Notes: a model not told the origin generated them from the sequence alone. DNA of 64,000 nucleotides from Candidatus Peribacteria bacterium (GCA_943350395.1 CALRAD010000002.1:62001-126000); one strand, 5' to 3'. Shown: positions 41,582 through 50,146, counted from the first letter of the stretch. Program-made: numbers and translations.

Positions 41582-41677
41582 ATGTCGTCACGTAATGCTG
41601 GTCGCGGTTCTCAGGCAAAAGAGAAAAAGAAAACGGGTGGTAAGAACGGGAAACGTTCCTGGAATCGTCGGAAGTAA
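41582..41677 (+). CDS. Very small basic protein, 31 residues
   Basis: A GGAGG Shine-Dalgarno stands 8 bases before the ATG. The product, beginning MSSRNAGRGSQAKEKKKTGG, is almost entirely Lys/Arg/Gly/Ser/Asn, suited to binding nucleic acid or the ribosome. A hairpin with CTGCTCTC/GAGAGCAG arms precedes it at about 41517-41551, and a perfect 13-bp hairpin follows. No family recognised; reality rests on the strong ribosome binding site and composition. Confidence 0.4.
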   Translation: MSSRNAGRGSQAKEKKKTGGKNGKRSWNRRK

Positions 41678-41696
41678 TTCCCACGGACCTTGCTGT

Positions 41697-41725
41697 CCGG
41701 TCATCCACGTCTCGTGGATGACCGG
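41697..41725 (+). terminator. Perfect 13-bp hairpin after the 31-residue ORF
   Basis: CCGGTCATCCACG (41697-41709), loop TCT, CGTGGATGACCGG (41713-41725). No T-run follows, so it may protect an RNA end or work together with a protein factor. Confidence 0.55.
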
Positions 41726-41794
41726 CAGTCATAAGAGTGCAGATTTCTGATTGTTGACCGATACAGAGCATCCGCTTTTTGGTATGCTCTTTTT

Positions 41795-41885
41795 GGAGAG
41801 GTGGCCGAGTGGCCGAAGGCGCGCGACTCGAAATCGCGTAAACCCCAAAAGGGTTTCGAGGGTTCGAATCCCTCCCTCTCCGCCA
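41795..41885 (+). tRNA. tRNA-Ser(CGA), CCA encoded
   Basis: Full class II cloverleaf: acceptor GGAGAGG/CCTCTCC, anticodon stem CGCGA/TCGCG with loop CTCGAAA (anticodon CGA at 41829-41831), variable arm AACCC-CAAAA-GGGTT, and T-arm GAGGG/CCCTC with TTCGAAT. The discriminator is G and CCA is encoded. It reads UCG serine codons. The last 16 bases are repeated at 42209-42224. Confidence 0.96.
41870..41885. repeat. tRNA 3' end used as left flank of the GIY-YIG cassette
   Basis: ccctccctctccgcca, the last 16 bases of tRNA-Ser, is repeated exactly at 42209-42224. The two copies enclose the GIY-YIG gene, like att sites. Confidence 0.85.
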
Positions 41886-41939
41886 CCCTGCGCTCTTCGC
41901 TATGCTCAGAGCTTCGGGTGGCAGGCCAATTACAGCTCT

Positions 41940-42203
41940 ATGCATATGTGGTTTGTTTACATCATCAAAAGCAAATCGCATGATTTTCGATATCTAGGGT
42001 CCACCAATGATCTTCGGCGCAGATTTAGAGAGCACAATGATGGAGAATCCCAGTCGACAAAAGCATTTGCTCCCTTTGCTCTCGAAGCCTACATCGCAGT
42101 GAATGATGATAAACATGCGAGAAGGCTTGAAAAATATTTCAAGACCGGATCTGGAAAAGTAATTCTGAAAAAGCGAATTTTAGGCGACGAAGCTTCAGCG
42201 TAG
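41940..42203 (+). CDS. GIY-YIG single-domain endonuclease
   Basis: 87 residues from the ATG at 41940; an ATG at 41946 is also possible. The GIY-YIG module is complete: WFVYIIKSK (GIY strand), FRYLGSTNDLRRRFREHN (YIG strand, then the catalytic Arg), and a later Glu in the EKYFKTGSGK helix. Solitary domains of this size (UPF0213/YhbQ-like) can cut DNA or relate to homing endonucleases. The gene starts 54 bp after tRNA-Ser and is followed 5 bp later by a copy of the tRNA 3' end, which suggests a small mobile cassette that uses the tRNA gene as its site. Confidence 0.85.
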   Translation: MHMWFVYIIKSKSHDFRYLGSTNDLRRRFREHNDGESQSTKAFAPFALEAYIAVNDDKHARRLEKYFKTGSGKVILKKRILGDEASA

Positions 42204-42208
42204 TTGCC

Positions 42209-42224
42209 CCCTCCCTCTCCGCCA
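42209..42224. repeat. Duplicate of tRNA-Ser 3' end, right flank
   Basis: Exact 16-base copy of 41870-41885, including CCA. No other part of a tRNA is present here. Confidence 0.85.
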
Positions 42225-42313
42225 TTCGACTCGGCACTGCGGTGCCTCGCTCATGGTCTGCGACCGCAAAAATAACCCATCCCTGAATCATCGGTATTAT
42301 ATAATATATAGCT

Positions 42314-43120
42314 TTAGTCAATTGTTCGCCCCCAGAGCTTTCTTGGGATGATTTGTCTGATGACATCGTCGAAATCAACTGTGCATGGCAGATGCCAGCG
42401 GTGGATGTGGTCTGAGACCGTACTCCATACAAAATGACTGTCTTTAAGCACCACATCAATGAGTACGATGTTTCTTTCGAGCAGTGCTGCGATGGTGCTC
42501 AGTTTCTTCGTTCGTTTCTCCGTTTGAAAATTATTTCTGAATTTGCAGGTGGGATCGAATGCGACGTACTCTCCCGAGGAGCTAATTCGATAGACCAGGT
42601 CGAATTCCATGAAGGGCATCAGATTGGTGCTTCTTTCTCTACTTTCGACCAGTACTTCGTTTCTCTCTCTCCCCTGGAACACCTGGAATGATTCGTTGTG
42701 CAGATCGATATCTTGCGCATGGACCTGTTTCAGCTGACTCATGCTTTCATACATTTCCCTTTGGAGCAGAGACGGGAAAATGACCTCCGGTAGAAGACCT
42801 CTCAAGTTATCTCTTACTTTGGGGCTTTCCCAAGCCATTGCAAAATCCACTCTCATTTTTTCCAGGACAGGCGGAGAAATATCTCCGATTTGAAGATCAT
42901 CCAGTCGTACGGATTCTGCAGCGAGTTTCAGACTGTTTGCAAATGCTCGCGCGGTGAGCAGTGACGGAGTGGCTTTCGCCCCCAGTACGGCTGCGGTATT
43001 CGAACGTACGGCATTTGGAACGTCTGCCGGCACTTCGATGAATGATCTTCGATGCTCGGGAGACGGCGGAAGCTCGTGTGCGGGATCGAGGCCGAGGGAG
43101 TGTTCCGTGGAGATCGACAT
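42314..43120 (-). CDS. Unknown soluble protein, 268 residues
   Basis: I choose the ATG at 43120 (MSISTEHSLGLDPAHE), with GGAG 6 bases upstream; a TTG at 43132 is in frame. The protein has a Pro-rich N-terminus, a helical middle and a beta-containing C-terminal half (EFDLVYRISSSGEYVAFDPT, then ERNIVLIDVVLKDSHFVWST). No signal, membrane segment or catalytic motif was recognised. It has a separate promoter just beyond prfB. AT content is slightly above its neighbours. Confidence 0.6.
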   Translation of the reverse strand: MSISTEHSLGLDPAHELPPSPEHRRSFIEVPADVPNAVRSNTAAVLGAKATPSLLTARAFANSLKLAAESVRLDDLQIGDISPPVLEKMRVDFAMAWESPKVRDNLRGLLPEVIFPSLLQREMYESMSQLKQVHAQDIDLHNESFQVFQGRERNEVLVESRERSTNLMPFMEFDLVYRISSSGEYVAFDPTCKFRNNFQTEKRTKKLSTIAALLERNIVLIDVVLKDSHFVWSTVSDHIHRWHLPCTVDFDDVIRQIIPRKLWGRTID

Positions 43121-43140
43121 GAGAGACTCCAATGATACTC

Positions 43141-43169
43141 TTTATCTCCTGAAATATCTTCTTTGTCAA
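43141..43169 (-). promoter_or_regulatory. Promoter of the 268-residue unknown gene
   Basis: TTGACA (43169-43164) directly after the prfB stop codon, a 17-base spacer, and GATAAA (43146-43141). Transcription would start a few bases before the TTG at 43132, leaving a leader of about 14 bases ahead of the ATG at 43120. Confidence 0.6.
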
Positions 43170-44259
43170 TTATCCTTCTTTCGCCTCCCGTTTCAGCTCC
43201 GCATCGATCAGAAGATCCAAGTCACCGTCGAGGACTCCCTGCGTATCGCTCGTCTCATAGCCCGAGCGGAGGTCTTTCACCATTTGATAGGGATGCAAAA
43301 CGTACGACCGTATTTGGCTTCCGAAATCCGCACTCGTGATCTTCCCTTGGAGTTTTCTCTTTTCAGCTTCTTCTTCGATGCGTTTCTTCTCGAGCAGTTT
43401 TGCTTTCAGGAGACTGAGTGCTCGTTCTCTGTTCTGGATCTGGCTCCGTTCGTTCTGGCACGCGACGACGATGCCGCTTGGGATGTGCGTCATGCGGACG
43501 GCACTGTCGGTTTTATTGACGTGTTGTCCTCCGGCTCCGCCCGAACGGTACGTGTCGATGCGCACATCGTTCATGTTGATTTGAATGTCGCTACTCTCCG
43601 CCATGTCCGGCATGACTTCGACGAGCGCGAACGATGTTTGCCTCAGATTTTTCGCATTGAACGGTGACAGTCGTACGAGCCTGTGAGTACCGAGTTCGCA
43701 TTTCAGGTGTCCGTACGCAGCATCCCCCACGACGTGGATCGTCATCGATTTGATCCCCGCCTCCTGACCTTCCGTTCTCTCGATGACGTCGGCTTTCCAT
43801 TCTTTCCGCTCGCAGTACCTCAGATACATGCGACCGAGCATGCCTGCCCAATCCTGTGCTTCGGTGCCGCCCGCTCCTCCGGAGATCGTGACGTACGCGT
43901 TTCCAAGATCGTACTTGCCGCCGAGGTAGAGTGCGCGTTCCGCAAGACTCCACTTTGCCGAAAGCACCGCATACTCTTTCTCGAGTGCAGGAAGATCGTC
44001 TGCGTGACAAGATGCGGCGATGTCATTCAGGTCACTTACCTGTGCTCGGAGCTCCACCATCGGTAGCCATTGTTTCTTGAGCGCCTTGAGTCGGTCGAAC
44101 ATGTTTTCGGCTTTCTTGTGGTCATTCCACAAATCGGGAGCAGTCGTGAGGGTTTCCAGTTCGGTGATCTGTTCCGGGATTTTTCTTTTCTCAAAGAGAG
44201 TCCTTCCCCATGTTCACTGCTTCGAGGAGTTCCGATACTTTTCGTAGAAGCTCATCCAT
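43170..44259 (-). CDS. prfB: Peptide chain release factor 2 with programmed +1 frameshift
   Basis: The main frame (320 residues from MWNDHKK at 44132) lacks the N-terminus. Upstream, an ATG at 44259 opens a 22-codon ORF (MDELLRKVSELLEAVNMGKD and on) that ends CTT TGA at 44196-44191. A +1 slip on CTTTGAG joins it to EKRKIPEQITELETL and then the main frame, giving a normal RF2 of about 362 residues. AAGGA lies 4 bases before the slip codon and serves as the stimulatory site. The main part has the UGA-reading SPF motif (RLSPFNAKNLRQ) and the catalytic GGQ (SGGAGGQHVNKTDSAV). Autoregulation follows: low RF2 favours the shift at UGA. Confidence 0.93.
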
Positions 44260-44325
44260 GGGAGAGGCGGAAGCTTAGGTGTATTCTATCAGAGTGTTTC
44301 GTCCGTCGCCATTCCTTCCTCTGCA

Positions 44326-44946
44326 ATGAAATCTACCGAGACCGTACAGGATGACAGTACTCCCGGGCGTGTGCTTCTTGCCGCAATCGAGAGATTGTCG
44401 CTCCCCGCGTTTCTTTTTGGTGTCGTTTTTCTTTGCACGATGATGATTGTCACGTTCATTCTTACGCCGGATCGATTTCCCGTGCGCATCGGCGATCGTG
44501 TCGTTCGTCTCATCGATCTCGAGGCGGAGCAGGGGAAGCTGCTTCTCGAAAAGGCTGATCTGCAGGCGAAAGAGATTGATATTGTCGGGACAAAAACGCC
44601 TGCATTATATCTTCTGGCTTCCGTACGGCCAAAGATCGTGCCGGTCGGCACGGTTCTTCTTGCCATCGAACATGTTCGCACACGCTTCAAGACCGAGACC
44701 GTCGACCCTATTTCTTTCCCGCAGATTTCCGTTGGCGGATCCGGCACCGTGATAAAGGTCGGCGGCGCGGTACGTGACATGGGGGGTTCCACGATGCGCA
44801 CGCTTGCCTCGTTTGTCGATCAGCTTCGTGCGATTCCGATGGTTGAGTCCGTATCGGAGCCCGAGTACAGCGAGAGAAAGGACGGTGACGGTACGAGCAT
44901 TTCGCCTTTCTCCCTGACCATTATCCTTCAACATGCCTCTTCCTAA
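44326..44946 (+). CDS. Single-pass membrane protein, possibly PilN-like
   Basis: 206 residues. One hydrophobic segment at about 26-48 (LPAFLFGVVFLCTMMIVTFIL), then a periplasmic-type domain. The C-terminal half, GTVIKVGGAVRDMGGSTMRTL and on to a final beta strand (FSLTIILQHA), resembles the ferredoxin-like domain of PilN and related type IV pilus or type II secretion proteins. The next gene overlaps by 14 bp and has a PilO-like layout, which supports the idea. No other pilus gene is seen here, so confidence is limited. Confidence 0.5.
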   Translation: MKSTETVQDDSTPGRVLLAAIERLSLPAFLFGVVFLCTMMIVTFILTPDRFPVRIGDRVVRLIDLEAEQGKLLLEKADLQAKEIDIVGTKTPALYLLASVRPKIVPVGTVLLAIEHVRTRFKTETVDPISFPQISVGGSGTVIKVGGAVRDMGGSTMRTLASFVDQLRAIPMVESVSEPEYSERKDGDGTSISPFSLTIILQHASS

Positions 44947-45781
44947 TTTGCTCTCTTTCAGACGCCCCGTGAAAATCATTCTCTTCGGCACGGGCATGCT
45001 TTTGTCGGTTGCTGCATGTGGACTTCTCATTGCTCACACGAGATCGTTTTCTCTCAAGCGTGATACGGCGGTGATGATCGGCACAACCCTGCCTGAGCTT
45101 CGATCCACAGTCGCCCTCTTGAAAGCGAATCAGGAAGCGGAGCAGTATTTCTTCCGGAATGCGTTGAGTGCAAGGGAGGAGCAGGCGTCCGTGTACGTGC
45201 TGCCCGGAGGTCCGGCTGCAACGCGAGCCGTCAACGTTCTGCAGTCGATCATTCGCGTGCTTCGGGAACTCGGAGGAAACCAGGGCTCGATCGATACGAT
45301 CGCGTTTCAGGAGAAAGCCTCCGATCGCGGAGAGTACAAAACGGTCGGCGCAACGCTCACGATGACCGGCGACTTCCGTTTCGTCGCACGTTTCCTTTCC
45401 ATTCTCGCCATGAGCGGCAACATGATGATCAGAGATATTTTTACGGATGATGCGTCGGCGGCGTTTCTCAAGCAGGTGAACGACAGCGCTCCGCTGTCTC
45501 TGAAGGCGGCGGAGGATTTTCTGTACACAGATCTGCTCACGTATGCGGCAGAACCGGATCAAACAGAGCAGGCGATGCTCCAGGACATTCCTGAAGACGT
45601 GCAGCCCGACATTCGCGCGTTCGTATTGTCGTCCGGTCTCGCAGGCGTCAGGAATTCGCTCTCCGATATTGCACCGAGTCTGAAGAAAGAGCGCATTTGG
45701 CCTCTGCCATTCCTGACTGTCGACAGTCTGAAGAGAGATGGACAGAGGTGGGAGATCGGTCTGACCTTCTACAGGAGATAA
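44933..45781 (+). CDS. Single-pass membrane protein, possibly PilO-like
   Basis: 282 residues. An N-terminal membrane segment (VKIILFGTGMLLSVAACGLLI, about 13-33) is followed by a helical stretch (LPELRSTVALLKANQEAEQ) and an alpha/beta domain containing YKTVGATLTMTGDFRFVARF, the kind of strand-helix unit seen in PilO. A C-terminal extension ends in LTVDSLKRDGQRWEIGLTFY. It is translationally linked to the PilN-like gene. Type IV pilus alignment complex is the favoured reading; function is inferred from layout. Confidence 0.5.
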   Translation: MPLPNLLSFRRPVKIILFGTGMLLSVAACGLLIAHTRSFSLKRDTAVMIGTTLPELRSTVALLKANQEAEQYFFRNALSAREEQASVYVLPGGPAATRAVNVLQSIIRVLRELGGNQGSIDTIAFQEKASDRGEYKTVGATLTMTGDFRFVARFLSILAMSGNMMIRDIFTDDASAAFLKQVNDSAPLSLKAAEDFLYTDLLTYAAEPDQTEQAMLQDIPEDVQPDIRAFVLSSGLAGVRNSLSDIAPSLKKERIWPLPFLTVDSLKRDGQRWEIGLTFYRR

Positions 45782-45799
45782 ACAAGGTATCCTGCGCGC

Positions 45800-47530
45800 A
45801 TGCGTCTTACGGTTCTCGTGCCGGCCCATAATGAGCAGGAAAGTATCGGAGGCGTGCTTGCGTCGATTCCGAAAAAAATTGATCGGGATATCGCTGTCGA
45901 CGTGATCGTGATCGACGACGGCAGCACGGATGCGACGCCGAGGATTGCGACAGAACATCGAGCGACTGTCGTTTCGCATCAAGAGCGCAGCGGTCTTGCC
46001 GAGGCATTCCGTACGGGTCTTCGTGTCGCGCTCGCCGGCAATCCGGATTTCATTGCAACGCTTGATGCCGATGGTCAGTATAGGGGGGAAGAATTACGCC
46101 TACTTCTGAAATGTATGCAAGAGACGGGTGCGGATCTCGTGGTCGGTGATCGGCAGGTGCGAAGGCTTTCTCATATGCCATGGAAACACCGCATCGGAAA
46201 TATTGTCGGCAGTTTCATGCTTCGCCTACTTCGTTGTACAACTGTCACCGACGCGTCGTCCGGTTTCCGTTTGTTCACACTGCGTTTCGGACGGTTACTC
46301 CGGATCAGGAGCATTCATACCTACACGCACGAGATGCTTATTCAGGCGAGTGCGTACGGTTTGAATGTCGCAGAAGTCGCCGTATGTTTTCTTCCTCGTG
46401 CGCATGGCAAAAGCAAGCTTGTGCGGACACTTCGGCATCACATCTTGCGTTCGTGTGGAACAATCGTGCGTGCGTACTTTCGGAGGCAGCCGTACTGCGG
46501 AGTCAAACGGGTGCTGTTCATCACGCGCAGTCTTCAACCGGGATCCGGTGGCATGCAGCTTTATACAAAGACACTGCTTCATGCGTTGAAACACAGATCG
46601 GATGTTCTGCCGATCATCGTCGGATATGCCGGCAGTAAGATCGGGCTTCCGTTTTTTCTTGTGGGTGCATGGGTTCGAGCACTCTTCACCTGTGCGCATT
46701 TCGTGCACTTCGGTGATTCCGTCTGCGCACTTTTATTGCCTGTTCTTCGTTTGCTTCGTCCCGATCTCAAGCTGAGCGTGACGGTGTACGGTCTCGATCT
46801 GACGTATCCGAACAGCTTTTATCAGTTCTGCCTTCGTCACAGTCTCCGTGCAGCTCAGATCGTTGCGGCGATCAGCCATGCAACGGCCGAGCGCGCTCGA
46901 AGTCTTGGCGTATCACAGCATAAAATTATTGTAATCCCTTGTGCTGTCTCTGACTGCAATCATTCCTCTCTCCACCGCAGTGGAGAGAGGTGTCCCGCAG
47001 GACGGAGTGAGGACATTCTTCTGCTTGGTCGTCAGATCAAAAGAAAAGGCACCGTATGGTTTCTCCAAAATGTTCTGCCGACACTTCTGCAAAATATTCC
47101 GGATCTTCATGTCACGATTGCAGGAGACGGACCGGAACTTCCGCGCATTCGAACTTTTGCATCGGATACCGTGACGATTCTCGGAGAAGTCAGTGATGAT
47201 AAAAAAGAAGATCTGTACGCATCATCGACACTGTTTCTTATGCCGAATATTCCGGTCGCCGGTGACATGGAAGGGTTTGGTCTCACGTGTATCGAAGCCG
47301 CATCACAGGGACTTCCGGTTGTTGCGGCGAAACTGGAAGGATTGCGCGATGCCGTGCTCGAGCGTGAGACAGGACTCTTTTTTGAGCCTGAAAATGCAGA
47401 AGACTGCTTGCGGGTCATCAACAAAGCACTTCTTAAAAAATGGCATAAAGAAGCGATTCGTGAGGCATGTAGGCAAAAGTTCAGTGTTGATTCTTTCGTT
47501 GATTCTTACTGCACCGATGTCTGGCGTTAA
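45800..47530 (+). CDS. Bifunctional GT2-GT4 glycosyltransferase fusion
   Basis: 576 residues. Residues 1-230 form a GT2 domain: LTVLVPAHNEQESIGGVLASI, VIVIDDGSTDATPRI, FIATLDADGQYRGEE (DXD-like), TDASSGFRLF and HGKSKLVRT, close to polyprenyl-phosphate sugar transferases. From about 238 a GT4 enzyme begins (KRVLFITRSLQPGSGGMQLY), with LLLGRQIKRKGTVWFL and the donor site MEGFGLTCIEAASQGLPVV. Between the GT4 subdomains lies HSSLHRSGERCPAGRSED, encoded by a palindromic repeat. No stop or frameshift separates the two enzymes. TATCCT ends 6 bases before the ATG. Confidence 0.85.
   Translation: MRLTVLVPAHNEQESIGGVLASIPKKIDRDIAVDVIVIDDGSTDATPRIATEHRATVVSHQERSGLAEAFRTGLRVALAGNPDFIATLDADGQYRGEELRLLLKCMQETGADLVVGDRQVRRLSHMPWKHRIGNIVGSFMLRLLRCTTVTDASSGFRLFTLRFGRLLRIRSIHTYTHEMLIQASAYGLNVAEVAVCFLPRAHGKSKLVRTLRHHILRSCGTIVRAYFRRQPYCGVKRVLFITRSLQPGSGGMQLYTKTLLHALKHRSDVLPIIVGYAGSKIGLPFFLVGAWVRALFTCAHFVHFGDSVCALLLPVLRLLRPDLKLSVTVYGLDLTYPNSFYQFCLRHSLRAAQIVAAISHATAERARSLGVSQHKIIVIPCAVSDCNHSSLHRSGERCPAGRSEDILLLGRQIKRKGTVWFLQNVLPTLLQNIPDLHVTIAGDGPELPRIRTFASDTVTILGEVSDDKKEDLYASSTLFLMPNIPVAGDMEGFGLTCIEAASQGLPVVAAKLEGLRDAVLERETGLFFEPENAEDCLRVINKALLKKWHKEAIREACRQKFSVDSFVDSYCTDVWR
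46962..47014. repeat. Palindromic repeat in frame inside the GT2-GT4 gene
   Basis: CCTCTCTCCAC (46965-46975) pairs with GTGGAGAGAGG (46980-46990), then GTCC-CGCA-GGAC and ggagtgaggac follow. The inverse of the same pattern is at 60831-60890, so this is a dispersed family. It adds about 17 residues at the linker between GT4 subdomains. Confidence 0.85.
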
Positions 47531-48563
47531 ACAATCGAGCATCGGCATGATCACATGGGATTATACTCCCTCGATCGGCGGCATGGGTCGGCACGCAGCA
47601 GGTTTGGTTTCGGGTCTTCTTGCAGCGGGTTACCGTGTTTCGGTCTTCAGCCGCTTCGATCTCCGGTTGCCGTTCGGTCGAAGCGTTCTCTTCTCATTTC
47701 TGCTACCTTTTTTCCTGCCGCGCTGGATCCGGAAACTTCAGCCGGATCTTCTGCATGTGCATGCGGGTCCCGGTGGAGTGTTTCTCCTCACGAGACCGAA
47801 GCATCTTCCTCTTATCGTGACAGCAAATCACACGTATGCCGATCAATCTTGTATCGGTGGTCAGCTTTGGAAGCGCCTGCTTGTTCCTCTTGAGCGCAGA
47901 ACGTACCAACTGGCCGATTCGATTCTCTGCATTTCCAAGGGTACGGCAGAGTCTCTCGTGCGCGCGTATGGAATTCCTCGTGAGAAACTGTCGGTTGTGC
48001 ATTGCGGCATCGATGTCGGATGCTTTGCGAGCTCAGACCTTCCGCTTTCGGCACGCAAGCGATTGTGCGTGTTTGTCGGTCGATCTGATCGTCGCAAAGG
48101 GTTCGATTTGCTTCAGGAAGCTTGGAAGATTGTCGAAGCAAAAATCCCGGAGGTACATCTTTCTGTTGTCGGCGTTCGCGGTGAAAATACTTCTGCTTGT
48201 TCGTTCCATTCTTCGCTCACAGACCGGGAACTCGCAGAGCTGCTCGGTTCATCCCGCGTTGTTGCTTGCCCATCGCGTCTTGAGGGTTTTGGGCTTGCAG
48301 CAGCGGAAGCGATTGCCTCCGGAACCCCTGTCGTTGCGACCGATGTCCCGGGTCTTCGATCGGTGGTGATCGATCAGAAGACGGGTTTTCTTACGTCACT
48401 TGATCCCAGAGACATTGCAGAGAAACTGATTTTTCTGCTTACCGATGACAGTGTCTGGGAACAACTGCATCTCGAATGCAGAGAGCATCGAAATGAATTT
48501 GAGAGTGCACGCGAAATTGCACGGCACACGGATCTCTATCTGCGGTATACTGCTTCTCAATGA
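47517..48563 (+). CDS. GT4-family glycosyltransferase
   Basis: 348 residues from the ATG at 47517 (MSGVKQSSIGMITWDYTPSI), which overlaps the fusion gene by 14 bp. The frame extends upstream to 47193, but that part shadows the fusion gene. The acceptor domain includes GGMGRHAAGLV and HVHAGPGG; the donor domain has FVGRSDRRKGFDLLQEAW and SRLEGFGLAAAEAIASGTPVV. A canonical GT4 transferase of unknown sugar specificity. Its stop overlaps the next start (ATGA). Confidence 0.88.
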   Translation: MSGVKQSSIGMITWDYTPSIGGMGRHAAGLVSGLLAAGYRVSVFSRFDLRLPFGRSVLFSFLLPFFLPRWIRKLQPDLLHVHAGPGGVFLLTRPKHLPLIVTANHTYADQSCIGGQLWKRLLVPLERRTYQLADSILCISKGTAESLVRAYGIPREKLSVVHCGIDVGCFASSDLPLSARKRLCVFVGRSDRRKGFDLLQEAWKIVEAKIPEVHLSVVGVRGENTSACSFHSSLTDRELAELLGSSRVVACPSRLEGFGLAAAEAIASGTPVVATDVPGLRSVVIDQKTGFLTSLDPRDIAEKLIFLLTDDSVWEQLHLECREHRNEFESAREIARHTDLYLRYTASQ

Positions 48564-50146
48564 CGAAGGTTTTCCAGAAACGATTGATGATCGGGCTTGC
48601 ATGCGTTCTTCTCGCGCTTCTCTGCATGAAGTATTTTTGGTCGCTCTTCCTGTTTCCCGGCGTACCGTTTGGCTATGACGCTGGCATGTACCGCTATCTT
48701 TTCATCAAGCATGCGCAGGCTTTTCCACCGCTTTCCATTGCGGTGATGCCTCCGTGGGCCGAGAGTCACCCACTCGGATTATTTTTCTTTTCCACACTTC
48801 TTGTGCGAGCCGGCGTTCCCGTCGACTCACTCATCGGCTGGGTGTGGAATATGTTTCCGGTGATTCTGAGTTGCGTGCTTGCGATGATTTTCGCACGTAG
48901 AAATGGCGCCCGCCTCGGACTTCTGATTCTTCTTGTGAGCTTACTATCCACAGTGCAGTATCAGGGATTTCTTATGATGTACTGGAAAGTTTTTGCCGCC
49001 TTTCTTTTTTGCATTCTCGCGTTTGACGCACTGGAGAGGCGTTCAAATGTATGGATTCTCTTCGGCATGCTGACTCTCGCCATGCATCAGCAAATAGGTC
49101 TGATCTTCGCACTCGCGACCGCTTCTTCCCTTCTCAGTCATTCATCCGATCGGAGAACGCTCTTCAGCAATATCGGACGGTTGGCTCTCCCGTTCCTTCT
49201 CGGCATGCTCTGGTATCTTCCGAATTTTGAGCATGCGCTTTCGGATCTTTGGCCGCTGCTTGTTGCGTCACTCTCTTCTGCCGTGACGCTTGGAGTTCTG
49301 TTTCTTGCACTCTCGGCGCTTGCGGTCTTTACGGTCTTTCCGAAGCACGGACATAAAATTCTTCTCATCGTGTGCGGCATGATCGGCATTGCGCTGCTTC
49401 TCCTGCCACTCACCGGCATTGCGCCCGATTTTCTGAATCACTTCATCCGAAGCGAAGCAACGCCGGGTGCGTTCCTCACGATTCCGGAGTATCTCGAACT
49501 GTCCCTTCCGCTGCTTCTTCTGGGTGTTTTCGGTTTTTTGTTTTCATTCAAAAAAGAGAAAGGGAGGGTGTGGCAATGGGCGGTGCTGTGGTGCGCGCTT
49601 GCCGTTGTCAGTTTGTTCTTCTTCTATCGACGCTTCTTATTGCCGCTCGATTTCTTCCTGCTTCCGTTTGCGGCTTTGGCTCTCGAAAAAATGTGGATGA
49701 ATCACGATCATCGATATCGTTTTCTTTTTTTTGGGCTTATCCTCGCGCAGGGATGGTTGCTTTTTGGACAGATGAAAACGATCGATCCGCATGTGGAGCG
49801 AACAATGCTTCAGGAGTTCTCCGTATTGCACACGGTCATTGAACCCGCTTCGCAGGTGATTGTTCTCGATGTCATGGCGCCGTGGATCGTGGGATATTTG
49901 CCGGACAATGCCGTGAGCGGTCCCGGGATTTTCGATTCGCAACCGCTCTCCGCATGGCAGGGGCTACTGTATGGCACCAATGCCGAGAAGCAGACGTTCA
50001 TCGAACACTATCCGAAAGGCACATATTTCTATGCGACGGATGTTTTTCGCGCCTACTATCCGCCGGAAGTGCAGACACTGTTTTCACATTCTTGTCTTCA
50101 GCCACTCGAAACGCTCGGATTATATCGATCGGTATGTGGACTCTAG
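48560..50146 (+). CDS. Polytopic membrane protein, GT-C-like
   Basis: 528 residues, about 11 membrane segments (RLMIGLACVLLALLCMKYFW at the N-terminus; EYLELSLPLLLLGVFGFLF later) and a C-terminal soluble tail with an RAYYPPEVQTLF stretch. The first outside loop has PFGYDAGMYRYLF, which places an Asp where GT-C enzymes have their acidic motif. A lipid-linked-sugar transferase or polymerase is likely; exact function is unknown. It overlaps the preceding GT4 gene (ATGA). Confidence 0.6.
   Translation: MTKVFQKRLMIGLACVLLALLCMKYFWSLFLFPGVPFGYDAGMYRYLFIKHAQAFPPLSIAVMPPWAESHPLGLFFFSTLLVRAGVPVDSLIGWVWNMFPVILSCVLAMIFARRNGARLGLLILLVSLLSTVQYQGFLMMYWKVFAAFLFCILAFDALERRSNVWILFGMLTLAMHQQIGLIFALATASSLLSHSSDRRTLFSNIGRLALPFLLGMLWYLPNFEHALSDLWPLLVASLSSAVTLGVLFLALSALAVFTVFPKHGHKILLIVCGMIGIALLLLPLTGIAPDFLNHFIRSEATPGAFLTIPEYLELSLPLLLLGVFGFLFSFKKEKGRVWQWAVLWCALAVVSLFFFYRRFLLPLDFFLLPFAALALEKMWMNHDHRYRFLFFGLILAQGWLLFGQMKTIDPHVERTMLQEFSVLHTVIEPASQVIVLDVMAPWIVGYLPDNAVSGPGIFDSQPLSAWQGLLYGTNAEKQTFIEHYPKGTYFYATDVFRAYYPPEVQTLFSHSCLQPLETLGLYRSVCGL

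Noticed and set aside
47193..47516. Long N-terminal extension of the GT4 gene
   Set aside because: It lies wholly within the GT2-GT4 fusion gene in another frame. The GT4 fold begins just after the ATG at 47517.
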